From positions 1 to 55,784 of the forward strand of contig JAIRVR010000010.1 in the NCBI GenBank assembly GCA_031253795.1: a stretch of DNA of 55,784 nucleotides. The letters run 5' to 3'. Below, in pieces: positions 7,501 to 16,839 of this stretch (position 1 is its first letter; every line of letters starts with the position of its first letter). The position numbers and the translations under genes were made by a program. The notes under the pieces were generated by a model. That model did not search any database and was not told where the DNA came from. It saw nothing but the letters and a program-made list of their open reading frames with translations. This DNA comes from Burkholderiaceae bacterium. Lineage in GTDB: Bacteria > Pseudomonadota > Gammaproteobacteria > Burkholderiales > Burkholderiaceae_C.

Positions 7501-10500
7501 ATGAGTACAGCGGTCAAAAGCATAGGCGTCGCCGAGACGCCGAGCCTGAGCGAACTGCGCGCGCAGAATGCCCAGTTCGCCCTGGAACTCGACAAGCTCC
7601 ATGGGAAGCTGCAGCAGGCGTATGCAGGCATGTCGCAGTTCGCTGGCGCGTCACAGGAGACAGGGCTTGCGTCGGCGCGTGCCACCCTCGATATCGAGGG
7701 CCTGTCTTCCTCCATGGGCAAGGTTGTCGGCCGTGCCAATGCCATGCTGGAAGTGGCTGGCGCGGCGGCCAAAATGGGAGAGGCACTCTACACGGCCAGT
7801 GCCCAGACGGAGAATCTGCGCACGCGACTGGACCTTGCCACCGGCGGCAAAGGTGCGCAGGAACTGGCCTATGTCACGGCCCTGGCCGATCGACTGGGCC
7901 TGCAGCTCAATGCCACGGGCCAGGCCTATGCCGACTTCGCCACCAAGGCGCGCGGCACGGCCCTGGAGGGCGCCCAGGTGCAGACCATCTTCACGGGGAT
8001 TGCCTCGGCCAACGCGGCCATGGGCCTTTCGGTGGAGCAGGGCAATGCCTCGCTGTCGGCCGTGCTCGACCTGATGGGCAAGGGCACGATAGGCGCATCC
8101 GACTTCAGCGAGAAACTGGGACATATCCCGGGTGCGGCGCTGGTCGGCGCCCAGGCCCTGGGCGTGACGCAGGAGCGACTTGCCCAGATGCTGCAGGCCG
8201 GCGAGGTCGTGGCGCAGGACTTTCTGCCCCGTTTCTCGCAGGCGTTGCAAAGCTCCCTGGGAGAAGGGACGGACAAGGCGGCGGACAGGCTGGATGCCGG
8301 CACCCAGCGCATGGCCAACGCCTGGGACAAGCTCAAGTCCGCTGTGGGTGATTCCGGCATCAGCCAGATGATCTCCTTTGGCATGAATGCAGCGGCCAAC
8401 GACATGAACGCCTTTTCGGAGTCCATGTCGCGCGCGCGTGACAACGGGTCGGGCTTCCTGGGCCAGATCAGCAGCGGACTGGGAAACATCGCCGGGCGTG
8501 CGGTGGGCTTGCAATACGTCAGCACGGCCTTCCAGTCGAATGCGGAAAAGGCAGCCTATCTGGCCAAGGAGCTTCCGCGCGCCAGGGCTGAACTGGAGAT
8601 GCTGCAGGCCAAGGGGGCCGCGACATCGCGCAATGTGTGGGTGCGCACGGCCCATGACGATGCCCAGCGCCTGGTCGACAAGTTGCAGCAGGTGCAGCGC
8701 GAATTGATGGCAGCGCAGGGGCAGCGCAATGCAGGCGGCGGCCGCGGGTTCATCAATCCGCCCCTGGTGGGACAGCCTCAGGCGCAAAGCAAGGAAACCG
8801 ATGCACCTGCGCAGAGGAAAGAGCAGCCTGTAGTGCCCCGCATCGTCAGCTATGCACCACCGGCCGTGCCGGCCAAAACACAGCAGGACAATGAGGAGCT
8901 CAGGCGCGATCAGGAACTGCAGAAAAGGCAGCAGGAGGTGGCGCAGCTCGCCAAGGAGCACCAGACCAAGGCCGAAATCGCGGAAAAGAACCTGGAACTG
9001 GCCCGCCAGGAGACGCTGGCCATCGGCCTGACGGGAGAAGCGCTGGGACAACTGCGCCAGCAGCAGATCGAGAAGACCGTTGCCGATCTGGAGGACAACG
9101 CGGTCAAGCAGGAGACCGTGCAATGCTCCAAGCAGGTGGCCGAAGCCGTGGGCCGGGAAGCCGACGCCACGCGGGAACTCGCACGTGTCAAGGGCTACAA
9201 CGAGTCGGCCCGCATGGTGGACGAATACGCCAAAAGCGTGAAGACGGCCACTGAGGCGGTGCAGTTCGAGCAGTCTCTGGCAGCCATGTCGGAACGCGAC
9301 CGCAAGATCGCGCTGGATCAATACCAGATCGCGATCGACCTCGAGAAAAAGCTGCAGGAAATCGCGGCCAAGAATCCGACAGACGCTGCCGCCGCCAAGA
9401 AGCTCAAGGAAGACGCCACGGCCACGGCCGACCAGGCCAAGGCCAATGTCGCCGAACGTGTGCGCATGCAGGAGACCCAGAAATCGGTCGACCAGATGGA
9501 CGAGATGTTCCGCAAGGGCTTCACGGACATGCTGGCCAACGGCACCGAAGGCTGGCGCACCTTCACCAAGAACCTGAGTGCGACCTTCAAGGCCTCCGTG
9601 GCCGATGAGTTGTACAAGGCGTTTGCGCGGCCGTTTCTCGTGCCTGTCTTCGCTCAGCTCAAGGGGTTCGTCGGCAACTTCCTCGGTCAAGGCGGTGCGC
9701 CGGGAACGGCGGGCGCTGGTGATGCGCAGGGCACGGGCCTGGGCGGTGGATTGACGGACTGGTCCACCTGGGGCACCTCGGCACAGAAGTACCTGAATGA
9801 ATCCGCACTCAAGCTCATGTCCAATGGCTGGAACATGGCCGGTGAAGCATTGCAGGACCTGGGCAAGACCGTTGGCCGGTTCGACACCTGGCTGAAAGAC
9901 ATTCCCGGTTTCCAGGGGGGGATTGGCTCTGTGGCCGGTTACCTGGGAAGCCTGTACAGCCTGTCCCAAGGACAGTACGGAGCCGCTGTGGGCCAGGCGG
10001 TGGGAACCTGGATTCTTCCGGGCATCGGCTCGATGATCGGCAGCTTCCTCGGTGGAGCGCTCGACAAGGCCTTCGGCTCCCGCGGCGCCAACCATGGCGG
10101 CGCGGCCTACAGCACGGCCGGCATTGGCAACGACAAGGCGGCCGAGCAGCTGTTCGGCCGCGCGGCGGGCGATTGGTACGACGATCTGACGCGCCGCCAC
10201 AGCGATGGCATCGAAAAGCAGCTCAAGACCAGCCTGGACGGACTGGCCCTGGTCTACGGATCCCTGGGCAAGTACGCCACGGGCGGAGTGCGCGACATCG
10301 ACCTGGTGGGCGGCTTTGCCGCCAACGGAAAATACACCGACGAGGATGCCTACGGCTATGCCAAGATCATCGACAAGGTGACGGGCTCGGTGCTGGCCGG
10401 TTTCGAGAACCGCTCGCTGGGCAACAATCCGGAGGAGGCCTACAAGGCCTTTCTGGGCCAGACCGGGTCCCTGCTGGTGTCCGAGCTCAAGAAGGCGGAT

Positions 10501-12489
10501 CTGCCGAGCTGGATGCGCACCACGCTGGACTCGGTGGGCGATACGCCCAATGTCGAGGCGCTGCAAAAGGCTTTCCAGACCATCGACCTCATCGGGCGTT
10601 CCTTCGAGGAACTGGGCAAGAAGATCACGGGCTTTGCCAGCCTGACCGACCTGGCTTTCGAGGCCCTTATCAAGGCATCGGGCGGCATCGAGTCGCTCAA
10701 CGCCAATGCGGGCAGCTTTTACCAGAACTTCTACAGCGAGGACGAGCGCAAGACCATCGCCCGGCGTGAGCTGGACGGCAAGCTCAAGGACCTGGGCGTG
10801 GACATCGACCTGGATGCCGGCGACGCCCAGGCCCAGTTCCGCAAGCAGGTGGAAGACCGGCTCAAGGCCGCCAACTCCGAGGAGGCGAATGCCAAGATCC
10901 TGGCGGGTTACATCGCGAAATCCGAAGGTGCCCAAAGCCTGCGGGACATGGCCAAGAACGGCTCCATCAAGGACTGGGTCGGCGCCAACCTGAAAGGGGG
11001 GGCGGATGGCGACATCGCGCGAACCGCCGCCGAACTGGAGAAGCTGGCGAACACCAGCGGGTCGCTGGCCGACTTCAGTGCCGGTGTGACCAAGCTGGTC
11101 GGCAATCTCGGCGGCACGGGCAAGTCTTCGGCCGAGACCGCGGCCGAATTGCTCAAGCTCAATAGCGTGTTCAAGGGCCTCACCAAGACCTCCGAGGAGG
11201 TCGCGGAGGCCACGGCCAAGCAGGCCGAGGAGGCCAAGCGTCAGCAGGAGGAGAAGGCGCAGGAGGCCCGCAAGAAAAGCGAGGCCGACACCGATGCGGC
11301 ATGGAGCCTGCTGCAGCGCTCCGTCGATGCGGAGCGCACGCTGGCCCAGGCCCGCCTGGATGCCGCACGTGAGCAGGTGGCGCTGACGCAGGGCGTGGCC
11401 GATCTGGCGCGCGGTGCGGCGCGCGACCTGTGGGGCGGTATCGACGAGGTGGCGGCAGCCGATGCGTCGGCGGCCAACCGCTTCATCCAGCAAGCGCTGG
11501 CCACGGCCAGGACCACGGGCTATCTGCCGGAGCAAAAGGCGCTGGACGAGGCGATCGCCGCGGCGCGCGACGGCCTGTCGCGCACCAGCTATGCAAGCCG
11601 CATCGACGAGGAGCGGGCACGGCGCATGCTGGCTTCGGACCTCGAGCAACTGGGCCAACAGGCGCAGGACCAGCTCACCACGGCAGAACAGCAGCTGGCC
11701 GCCGAGCAAGCGTCCGTGACCCGTCTGGAAGAGCTGCTGCTGTCCGCCAAACAGCAGCTGGATGCGGCGCGCGGCATCGACGCCAGCGTGCGTGGCGTCG
11801 AAGAGGCGGTGCGGGACTTCCAGGCCAAGCTGCTGGTGGAGAAAGAGACCGGCAAGAGCGGCACCGATTCCGGCGATGTGGCCGTACTGGGCCCGGGCGG
11901 CCCCATGCCGTCCGGACAGGGCAGCAATTCCCGCTATCTGCGTGCGCGCACGGATGGGTCGGGTGGCACCTGGTATGAGCCCGTGGTCGACAAGACCCGT
12001 GTCGAGCGGCTGGACAAATACCACGATGGCTACCACGCCTTCGACGGAACGGGCAATGCCGGCGGGCTGAGCCAATGGATCCGGGACAACCGGCTGACCG
12101 TCGCCGACCTGGCCGAGCTGTCCGGCCTCTACGAGTCCGATTGGCGCAAGTGGTTCGAGGCCGCAGGCATCCCCGCCTTCGCACAGGGCGGCCTGCATGG
12201 CGGCGGCCTGCGCATGGTGGGCGAGCGAGGCTGGGAGATCGAGGCCACCGGCCCTGCGCGCCTGTGGAACCAGGAACAGCTGGGGATGGCGCTCAACGGT
12301 GGTGCCCAGGCGGCCGATGGAGCGCTGCTGGCGGCCATCGAACGGCTGGTCCGCGCCATCGAGCGCCAGGACCCGGCCCTGCAGGACATCAAACAGCACG
12401 TACGCGACACGGCCGAGGTCCTGCTGCGTGTCACGCGCGGTGGCGTGGCCATGCAGTCATCGGGCGGCAACGCCGTACTGGAGCTCTGA
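7501..12489 (+). CDS. Phage tail tape measure protein, 1662 residues
   Basis: The largest gene in the window. Tape measure proteins set tail length and line the tail lumen. Residues about 70-270 match the conserved N-terminal tape measure domain (GANAM-like [49 protein letters not shown]). Residues about 460-680 are charged and helical, likely coiled coil. A hydrophobic Gly/Ala-rich stretch lies near 815-865. Near 1560-1590 is the well-known C-terminal signature [20 protein letters not shown] followed by EATGP. No stop or frameshift interrupts it, so it is under selection or recently acquired. By the usual ratio (about 0.15 nm per residue) it would specify a tail near 200-250 nm. Confidence 0.93.
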   Translation: MSTAVKSIGVAETPSLSELRAQNAQFALELDKLHGKLQQAYAGMSQFAGASQETGLASARATLDIEGLSSSMGKVVGRANAMLEVAGAAAKMGEALYTASAQTENLRTRLDLATGGKGAQELAYVTALADRLGLQLNATGQAYADFATKARGTALEGAQVQTIFTGIASANAAMGLSVEQGNASLSAVLDLMGKGTIGASDFSEKLGHIPGAALVGAQALGVTQERLAQMLQAGEVVAQDFLPRFSQALQSSLGEGTDKAADRLDAGTQRMANAWDKLKSAVGDSGISQMISFGMNAAANDMNAFSESMSRARDNGSGFLGQISSGLGNIAGRAVGLQYVSTAFQSNAEKAAYLAKELPRARAELEMLQAKGAATSRNVWVRTAHDDAQRLVDKLQQVQRELMAAQGQRNAGGGRGFINPPLVGQPQAQSKETDAPAQRKEQPVVPRIVSYAPPAVPAKTQQDNEELRRDQELQKRQQEVAQLAKEHQTKAEIAEKNLELARQETLAIGLTGEALGQLRQQQIEKTVADLEDNAVKQETVQCSKQVAEAVGREADATRELARVKGYNESARMVDEYAKSVKTATEAVQFEQSLAAMSERDRKIALDQYQIAIDLEKKLQEIAAKNPTDAAAAKKLKEDATATADQAKANVAERVRMQETQKSVDQMDEMFRKGFTDMLANGTEGWRTFTKNLSATFKASVADELYKAFARPFLVPVFAQLKGFVGNFLGQGGAPGTAGAGDAQGTGLGGGLTDWSTWGTSAQKYLNESALKLMSNGWNMAGEALQDLGKTVGRFDTWLKDIPGFQGGIGSVAGYLGSLYSLSQGQYGAAVGQAVGTWILPGIGSMIGSFLGGALDKAFGSRGANHGGAAYSTAGIGNDKAAEQLFGRAAGDWYDDLTRRHSDGIEKQLKTSLDGLALVYGSLGKYATGGVRDIDLVGGFAANGKYTDEDAYGYAKIIDKVTGSVLAGFENRSLGNNPEEAYKAFLGQTGSLLVSELKKADLPSWMRTTLDSVGDTPNVEALQKAFQTIDLIGRSFEELGKKITGFASLTDLAFEALIKASGGIESLNANAGSFYQNFYSEDERKTIARRELDGKLKDLGVDIDLDAGDAQAQFRKQVEDRLKAANSEEANAKILAGYIAKSEGAQSLRDMAKNGSIKDWVGANLKGGADGDIARTAAELEKLANTSGSLADFSAGVTKLVGNLGGTGKSSAETAAELLKLNSVFKGLTKTSEEVAEATAKQAEEAKRQQEEKAQEARKKSEADTDAAWSLLQRSVDAERTLAQARLDAAREQVALTQGVADLARGAARDLWGGIDEVAAADASAANRFIQQALATARTTGYLPEQKALDEAIAAARDGLSRTSYASRIDEERARRMLASDLEQLGQQAQDQLTTAEQQLAAEQASVTRLEELLLSAKQQLDAARGIDASVRGVEEAVRDFQAKLLVEKETGKSGTDSGDVAVLGPGGPMPSGQGSNSRYLRARTDGSGGTWYEPVVDKTRVERLDKYHDGYHAFDGTGNAGGLSQWIRDNRLTVADLAELSGLYESDWRKWFEAAGIPAFAQGGLHGGGLRMVGERGWEIEATGPARLWNQEQLGMALNGGAQAADGALLAAIERLVRAIERQDPALQDIKQHVRDTAEVLLRVTRGGVAMQSSGGNAVLEL

Positions 12490-13268
12490 TGCCGACCATC
12501 GACCAACTCGAACAAGTAGCCTCGCTCATGCCTGGCGACCTGACCCTGGTGCGCCGCACGGGCCGCACCCATGCGATTGCCGCTGCGGCCATCGCGGGTC
12601 TGCAGGGCCCTCGCGGCGAGCAAGGCGCAGCAGGACCGCAAGGCCCCCAGGGGCCGGCAGGAGCTCGCGGCGACACGGGGGAGCAAGGCGTGCAGGGGCC
12701 GCAAGGCATGACCGGCCTTCAGGGCAGCAAGGGCGAGCCCGGCAGCACGGGTCCTGAAGGACCGGCGGGCCCGGCAGGCCTCGGCGGCGCCACCGGCCCG
12801 CAGGGCGCGCCAGGGCCACAGGGTCTGCCAGGCCCGCAAGGCCTGACAGGGCCTCAGGGCCCGCAGGGGGCGACGGGTCCCAAGGGCGATGTCGGCACCA
12901 CCGGGCCCCAGGGTCCGGCCGCCGCGCCGACGCTGGCCTGGGGCCGTGATCTGGCACGTGCGGGCTATCTGCGCGAAGCCGCTGGCGGTGTGCTGCAGGC
13001 CGGTGGCCGCTATGCGATCTGGACGGGAGGAGGGGCCATCACCATGTACCTGCCCAGGAAGAGCGAGGTGGCGCTGGGTGATGTTGTCGAGTTCGCCAAC
13101 CTGTATCTGAGCTGGCCATCGTCCGCCCCCTTCACCGTTGCCCGGCAGGAGCCGGGCACCTACATCCACGGCCACGACAGCGACCTCGCATGCGATGTGG
13201 CCGTGGGTGGATTCCGGCTGGTGTGCGTCTGGAAGGACGGCACCAACATCTGGTGGAACATCGTTTGA
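12489..13268 (+). CDS. Collagen-like phage fibre protein
   Basis: A 259-residue protein whose start overlaps the tape measure stop (TGATG). Residues 1-36 form a short N-terminal segment ([20 protein letters not shown]) seen in tail-attached proteins. Residues 37-144 are 36 unbroken Gly-X-Y triplets rich in GPQ, a bacterial collagen-like rod expected to trimerise. Residues 150-259 form a beta-rich head ([17 protein letters not shown] ... [12 protein letters not shown]). The frame is open upstream inside the tape measure gene but that part is a shadow. Likely a trimeric side or tip fibre. Confidence 0.85.
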   Translation: MPTIDQLEQVASLMPGDLTLVRRTGRTHAIAAAAIAGLQGPRGEQGAAGPQGPQGPAGARGDTGEQGVQGPQGMTGLQGSKGEPGSTGPEGPAGPAGLGGATGPQGAPGPQGLPGPQGLTGPQGPQGATGPKGDVGTTGPQGPAAAPTLAWGRDLARAGYLREAAGGVLQAGGRYAIWTGGGAITMYLPRKSEVALGDVVEFANLYLSWPSSAPFTVARQEPGTYIHGHDSDLACDVAVGGFRLVCVWKDGTNIWWNIV

Positions 13269-13275
13269 GGAACCC

Positions 13276-14193
13276 ATGATAGTTGTCCCCCCCATGCCCA
13301 TCACGGCGACCGGCCTGATCGACTGCAGCGTTCCTGAGGTGGATGCTTCGGTCGGCGAAGCCCTGTGGTCGCCCACCACGAACTATGAGCGCGGCGCCCA
13401 GGTCCTGCGGCTGGAGACGCAGATGCGCTATGAGAACAGCATTGCGGGAGTCGATGCGACGGCACCCGAGCTGGACTCCCGGCGCTGGATGCCGCTGCGC
13501 CCCAGCAACCGCTGGGCCATGTTCCGCCACCTCACGAACGATGCCACCGAGGCGGCCGGCGCGCTGAGCTTCACGCTGCGTCCCGGCAAGCGCTTCGACA
13601 CCCTCTTCCTGCGGGGGGTGCAGGCCGACAAGGTGGTGATTCAGGTCAAGTCCGCGGGTGGCGTCGTTGCGCAGCGCGAGCGCAAGCTCAATGCGCGTGC
13701 CACCCGGACCTGGTCGGCCTACTTCTTCGGCGATTTCCCGCTTGTCCCCACCGTCCTGGTCTCGGACCTGCCGCCGTTCACGGGCGCGGACATCGTGGTC
13801 AGCCTGGTGCGTGCGGGCGGCCGCACGGTGCGCGTGGAGCACGCGGCCATCGGCATGAAAAGCTGGTTGGGCGATGCCGAATGGGCGCCACGCAATGACG
13901 CGCTGAATTTTTCGGTGGTCGACCGCGACAAGTATGGCGGCATCAAGCTGCAGCCCGTGCGCAGCGTTCCCACGCTCTCGGTCAAGGTCCGCATCCCCAA
14001 GGACAACGTCGACACGGCGCTGCGCCTGCGACGGGAGCTGGATGCAGCCCCGGCGCTGTGGGCCGCGCTGGATGACGACACCACGGACGGATATGCCGAA
14101 GCCGCGTCCATCTTCGGTCCCTACCGGCGCTTTCCCCTCGACCTCAACAACGCGAAAGACGCGTACAGCCAAATCGATCTGGAGTCCATGTAA
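13276..14193 (+). CDS. Siphophage minor tail protein
   Basis: A 305-residue protein with GAGG seven bases before the ATG. The opening (MIVVPPMPITATGLIDCSVPE), the WSPTTNYERGAQV segment, NRWAMFRHLT and the ending SQIDLESM are hallmarks of a family of minor tail proteins found after the tape measure region of Burkholderia-type siphophages; the WSPTTNYERGAQV part resembles a carbohydrate-binding motif. Exact role is unknown. Its stop overlaps the next start (TAATG), so translation is coupled. Confidence 0.68.
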   Translation: MIVVPPMPITATGLIDCSVPEVDASVGEALWSPTTNYERGAQVLRLETQMRYENSIAGVDATAPELDSRRWMPLRPSNRWAMFRHLTNDATEAAGALSFTLRPGKRFDTLFLRGVQADKVVIQVKSAGGVVAQRERKLNARATRTWSAYFFGDFPLVPTVLVSDLPPFTGADIVVSLVRAGGRTVRVEHAAIGMKSWLGDAEWAPRNDALNFSVVDRDKYGGIKLQPVRSVPTLSVKVRIPKDNVDTALRLRRELDAAPALWAALDDDTTDGYAEAASIFGPYRRFPLDLNNAKDAYSQIDLESM

Positions 14194-14873
14194 TGCCTAT
14201 TGTCAAACCACCGCTGATTGCGCAACTGCCCGTCGCTCCCTACGTCGGGGATCCCGATTTCGATGCCCATGCCGATGCCCTGCTGGGGCAGCTCGAATCG
14301 CATCGCCAGCAGATCAACGCCACGAACGATGCGACCTACACCAATGCCCTGCACGTGGAGGAACGGGCCGGCTCGGCCGAGGGCGCGGCGCGCGGGGCTT
14401 CGCAGTCCGAAGCCGCGGCCGCGCAAAGCGCCATCGCCGCCGCGGCGGCGGCCGGCGCCACCAAATGGGGCGCGGGCGTGGCCTATGCCGAAGGTGCCGT
14501 GGTCTGGAGCCCGGCCAACGGCCTCAACTACCGCCGCAGGACCGCGGGCAGCGGCAACAGCGACCCCAGCGCCGATGGCGCCAACTGGTGGGTGATGGGC
14601 GCGCCCATGTCGGCGCCCATCCAGCGCATCAGCGCCGACATGCTGGCCCAGGCCCGCATGCACTACGTGATCGAGGCCGCGCTGACGCTGACCCTGCCGG
14701 CGGCTCCGGCCCCTGGCGATGTGGTCCAGATCACCGATCTGTCCGATTCGATGGCCGTGGCCATCGATCCCAACGGCGCCCTCATTCGCGGAGCGAGCGG
14801 CGCGATGACTCTGGATGTTGTGCGGGCAGCCGGCTCGCTTGTGTATTCCGGCTCAGTGAAAGGATGGGTGTAA
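14193..14873 (+). CDS. Phage tail fibre protein with CBM-like segment
   Basis: A 226-residue protein. The N-terminal 60 residues are helical (ADALLGQLESHRQQINATND), then an Ala/Ser/Glu-rich stalk (about 65-90), then ATKWGAGVAYAEGAVVWSP with NYRRRTAG, the aromatic pattern of a family 5/12 carbohydrate-binding module. The C-terminal third is a beta-rich domain (ALTLTLPAAPAPGDVVQITD) typical of phage fibre proteins. It is coupled to the previous gene by a TAATG overlap. Probably part of the receptor-binding apparatus. Confidence 0.7.
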   Translation: MPIVKPPLIAQLPVAPYVGDPDFDAHADALLGQLESHRQQINATNDATYTNALHVEERAGSAEGAARGASQSEAAAAQSAIAAAAAAGATKWGAGVAYAEGAVVWSPANGLNYRRRTAGSGNSDPSADGANWWVMGAPMSAPIQRISADMLAQARMHYVIEAALTLTLPAAPAPGDVVQITDLSDSMAVAIDPNGALIRGASGAMTLDVVRAAGSLVYSGSVKGWV

Positions 14874-14876
14874 GCA

Positions 14877-15701
14877 ATGCCGAATTTTTCTCAGCTTTTT
14901 GGGGGCGGTGGTAGCGGTGGCGGTGTCTATGAACAAAGGGTTTTTGTCAAATCCGGAACGTTCATTGCGCCTGTGAATGGGCTGTACCTGCTCTCACTCA
15001 TCGGAGGTGGTGGCGGCGGAATGCGAGGCGGGCGTGGAGGGGCCGCTGCAGGCTTTTCGCAAAAGCTGGTTCAACTGGCTGCTGGCACGGCCGTCAATTA
15101 CACCGTGGGCGCAGGAGGGCAGGTCAACGGTGGCACAGGCGGTACATCCACATTGACCACGACCGGAGTCAGCATGGCCGCGACAGGAGGTTCTCCTGAC
15201 ACGCCTGGCACGGCATCAGGCGGGGATATCAATGTCACGGGAGGTTCTTCTGGCAACTCCAGGGCCTCGGGAGGTGGGGCAGTTGGCGTCTACGGCGTGA
15301 CACCCGCTGCTTCGCTGGAAGGTTTGAACAATGGGGGCGCAGGCGTGGGTTCGCCGGGGGTGCTTTACGGGGCTCCTGGAACTGCTTTGGGGTTTGTTGT
15401 CTCCAATACGGCCGAATACTCCGCCGGAAGGCTTTTGCTGCCCATCGGTCGGGGCGGCTTGATCCAGGAGGGCTCGCCACGCAATGGGTTGCCAGGCGGC
15501 GGTGGCTACTGGGGATATTCTTCGAATGGAGGCAACGGTGGAATGTTCGCCGGAGGCGGTGGAACGGACGCCACGACCAGCGGGGGAGGCGAAGGCGGAA
15601 TGTTCGGTGGCGGCGGCGGCGGAACAACCGGCCAAGGCTCTTCAGTGGGAGGCCCTGGTGGTCAGGGCGGCCTCATCATCGAATTTATGAGGGGAAAGTA
15701 A
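14877..15701 (+). CDS. Glycine-rich phage adhesin
   Basis: A 274-residue protein with many Gly-rich blocks (FGGGGSGGG, IGGGGGGMRGGRGG, GGNGGMFAGGGG, GGGGGGTTGQ). The layout, with a short N-terminal anchor, a VYEQRVFVKSGTFIAP strand and long glycine motifs before LIIEFMRGK, resembles the glycine-rich adhesins that tip phage fibres and whose poly-glycine helices present variable receptor-binding loops. Its base composition is visibly less GC-rich than its neighbours, as for a rapidly exchanged receptor-binding gene. It begins three bases after the preceding stop. Confidence 0.75.
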   Translation: MPNFSQLFGGGGSGGGVYEQRVFVKSGTFIAPVNGLYLLSLIGGGGGGMRGGRGGAAAGFSQKLVQLAAGTAVNYTVGAGGQVNGGTGGTSTLTTTGVSMAATGGSPDTPGTASGGDINVTGGSSGNSRASGGGAVGVYGVTPAASLEGLNNGGAGVGSPGVLYGAPGTALGFVVSNTAEYSAGRLLLPIGRGGLIQEGSPRNGLPGGGGYWGYSSNGGNGGMFAGGGGTDATTSGGGEGGMFGGGGGGTTGQGSSVGGPGGQGGLIIEFMRGK

Positions 15702-15869
15702 ATGCGCATTGCGCTTTTCAACGAGGTCAGAGAACCCATCAATCATGTGATCGCTGATGCGTTCTGGGCGGAGCAGGGATTTCCTGAGCGCTGGCGTGTG
15801 GCTCCCGAGCCTCTCTTTGCGCTCGAAAAACCCACGGGCATTGAAGAGGTCGCACATCAAGAGCAATAG
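15702..15869 (+). CDS. Small phage protein, 55 residues
   Basis: A short frame starting directly after the adhesin stop (TAAATG), with GAGGGGAAAG before it as ribosome site. The product (MRIALFNEVREPINHVIADA, then WAEQGFPERWRVAPEPL) resembles small proteins that often follow fibre genes in phages; function unknown. It is the last gene of the tail island. Confidence 0.6.
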   Translation: MRIALFNEVREPINHVIADAFWAEQGFPERWRVAPEPLFALEKPTGIEEVAHQEQ

Positions 15870-15977
15870 ACCGGCAAGCAATGACCGCGGCCCTTGGCTT
15901 CTCAAAAGCCACCGCAGCGATGGCCGCGAGCGCGTGGTCATGGCTTGACCTGCCCACAGGCCCGCGGGGCCCCATCC

Positions 15978-16002
15978 AAGCCGGCATCTGCCGGCTTTTT
16001 TT
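15978..16002 (+). terminator. Intrinsic terminator closing the tail island
   Basis: AAGCCGG and CCGGCTT pair around CATCTG, followed by a T run (seven Ts in all). It closes the phage-derived transcript and lies 70-100 bp before the TetR operator. Confidence 0.85.
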
Positions 16003-16072
16003 GCATCTCCCTGATGGCTAGGTGTTTACCCCAGATGTCTTCGCTGCGACATGCTTTCCATGCAAAATAGCA

Positions 16073-16084
16073 CGAACGTTCGTT
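16073..16084. promoter_or_regulatory. 12-bp palindrome, likely TetR operator
   Basis: ACGAACGTTCGT is a perfect palindrome 17 bp before the TetR start, the usual place for an autoregulatory operator. Binding by the downstream protein is inferred from position. Confidence 0.55.
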
Positions 16085-16100
16085 TTCACAAGAATTCCGC

Positions 16101-16796
16101 ATGCCCAGCGTTTCCGCCCCACGCCGAACCTCCCGCCCGCCCGTCGAAGCCAAGGCGGGCATCCCCGTTGCCGAGGCCGCCGTACCCGTGCCGCGCCGTG
16201 CGCTGCACAAGGGCCAGCAGACCAAGGCCACCATCGTCGAGGCCGCGCTCAACCTGGCCACGCACATCGGCCTCGAAGGCCTGTCCATCGGGGCGCTGGC
16301 CGAGCTGACGGGCATGAGCAAGTCGGGCGTGTTCGCGCATTTTGGCTCGCGCGAGGAACTGCAGATTTCGGTGGTGCATGAATACCACGACCGCTTCGAG
16401 CAGGAAGTGTTCTATCCGGCGTTGCAGGCATCGCGCGGCGTGGCCCGTTTGCGTGCCCTGTTCGACAACTGGATGAAGCGCACGTCGATCGAGCTCGATT
16501 CGGGCTGCATCTACATCAGCGGCGCCGTGGAGTTCGATGACCGCACGGGGCCGGTGCGCGACGCGCTGACGGCCTCGGTGCAGACCTGGCATGCGGCCAT
16601 GCGCCGCACCATCGTGCAGTGCCGCGAATGCGGTGACCTGCGCGCCGACGTGGACGAGAACCAGTTGCTGTTCGAGATCCACGGCCTCATCCTGGCCCTG
16701 CATTACGAGGCGCGCTTTCTGCGCAACGAGGGATCGATGCAGCGCGCCATCGACGGCTTCGAAAGCATTCTGGCGCGCTACGCCCGGCCGGCCTGA
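16101..16796 (+). CDS. TetR-family regulator of fatty-acid degradation
   Basis: A 231-residue repressor with a basic, Pro/Ala-rich N-terminal tail of about 40 residues, a helix-turn-helix near 50-85 (LSIGALAELTGMSKSGVFAHF) and a ligand-binding domain with LRALFDNWMKRTSIELDSGCIYISGAVEFDD, which matches the TetR_C_6-type subgroup. It lies 43 bp upstream of an acyl-CoA dehydrogenase and a full set of beta-oxidation genes, so it most likely represses them until a long-chain acyl-CoA binds. This is inference from context; the name FadR would be misleading because that belongs to a GntR protein. Confidence 0.85.
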   Translation: MPSVSAPRRTSRPPVEAKAGIPVAEAAVPVPRRALHKGQQTKATIVEAALNLATHIGLEGLSIGALAELTGMSKSGVFAHFGSREELQISVVHEYHDRFEQEVFYPALQASRGVARLRALFDNWMKRTSIELDSGCIYISGAVEFDDRTGPVRDALTASVQTWHAAMRRTIVQCRECGDLRADVDENQLLFEIHGLILALHYEARFLRNEGSMQRAIDGFESILARYARPA

Positions 16797-16839
16797 TTTT
16801 CCGCATCCACCGCAAAACCCGCCATCACAGGAGAAGACA

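Noticed and set aside
7651..12399. 1582-codon open frame on the minus strand opposite the tape measure gene
   Set aside because: Mirror of a long GC-rich gene. The product is a low-complexity Arg/Gln/His/Leu-rich string with no family features.
15880..16020. 46-codon frame after the last tail gene
   Set aside because: It runs through the terminator hairpin at 15978-16002 and has no ribosome site.
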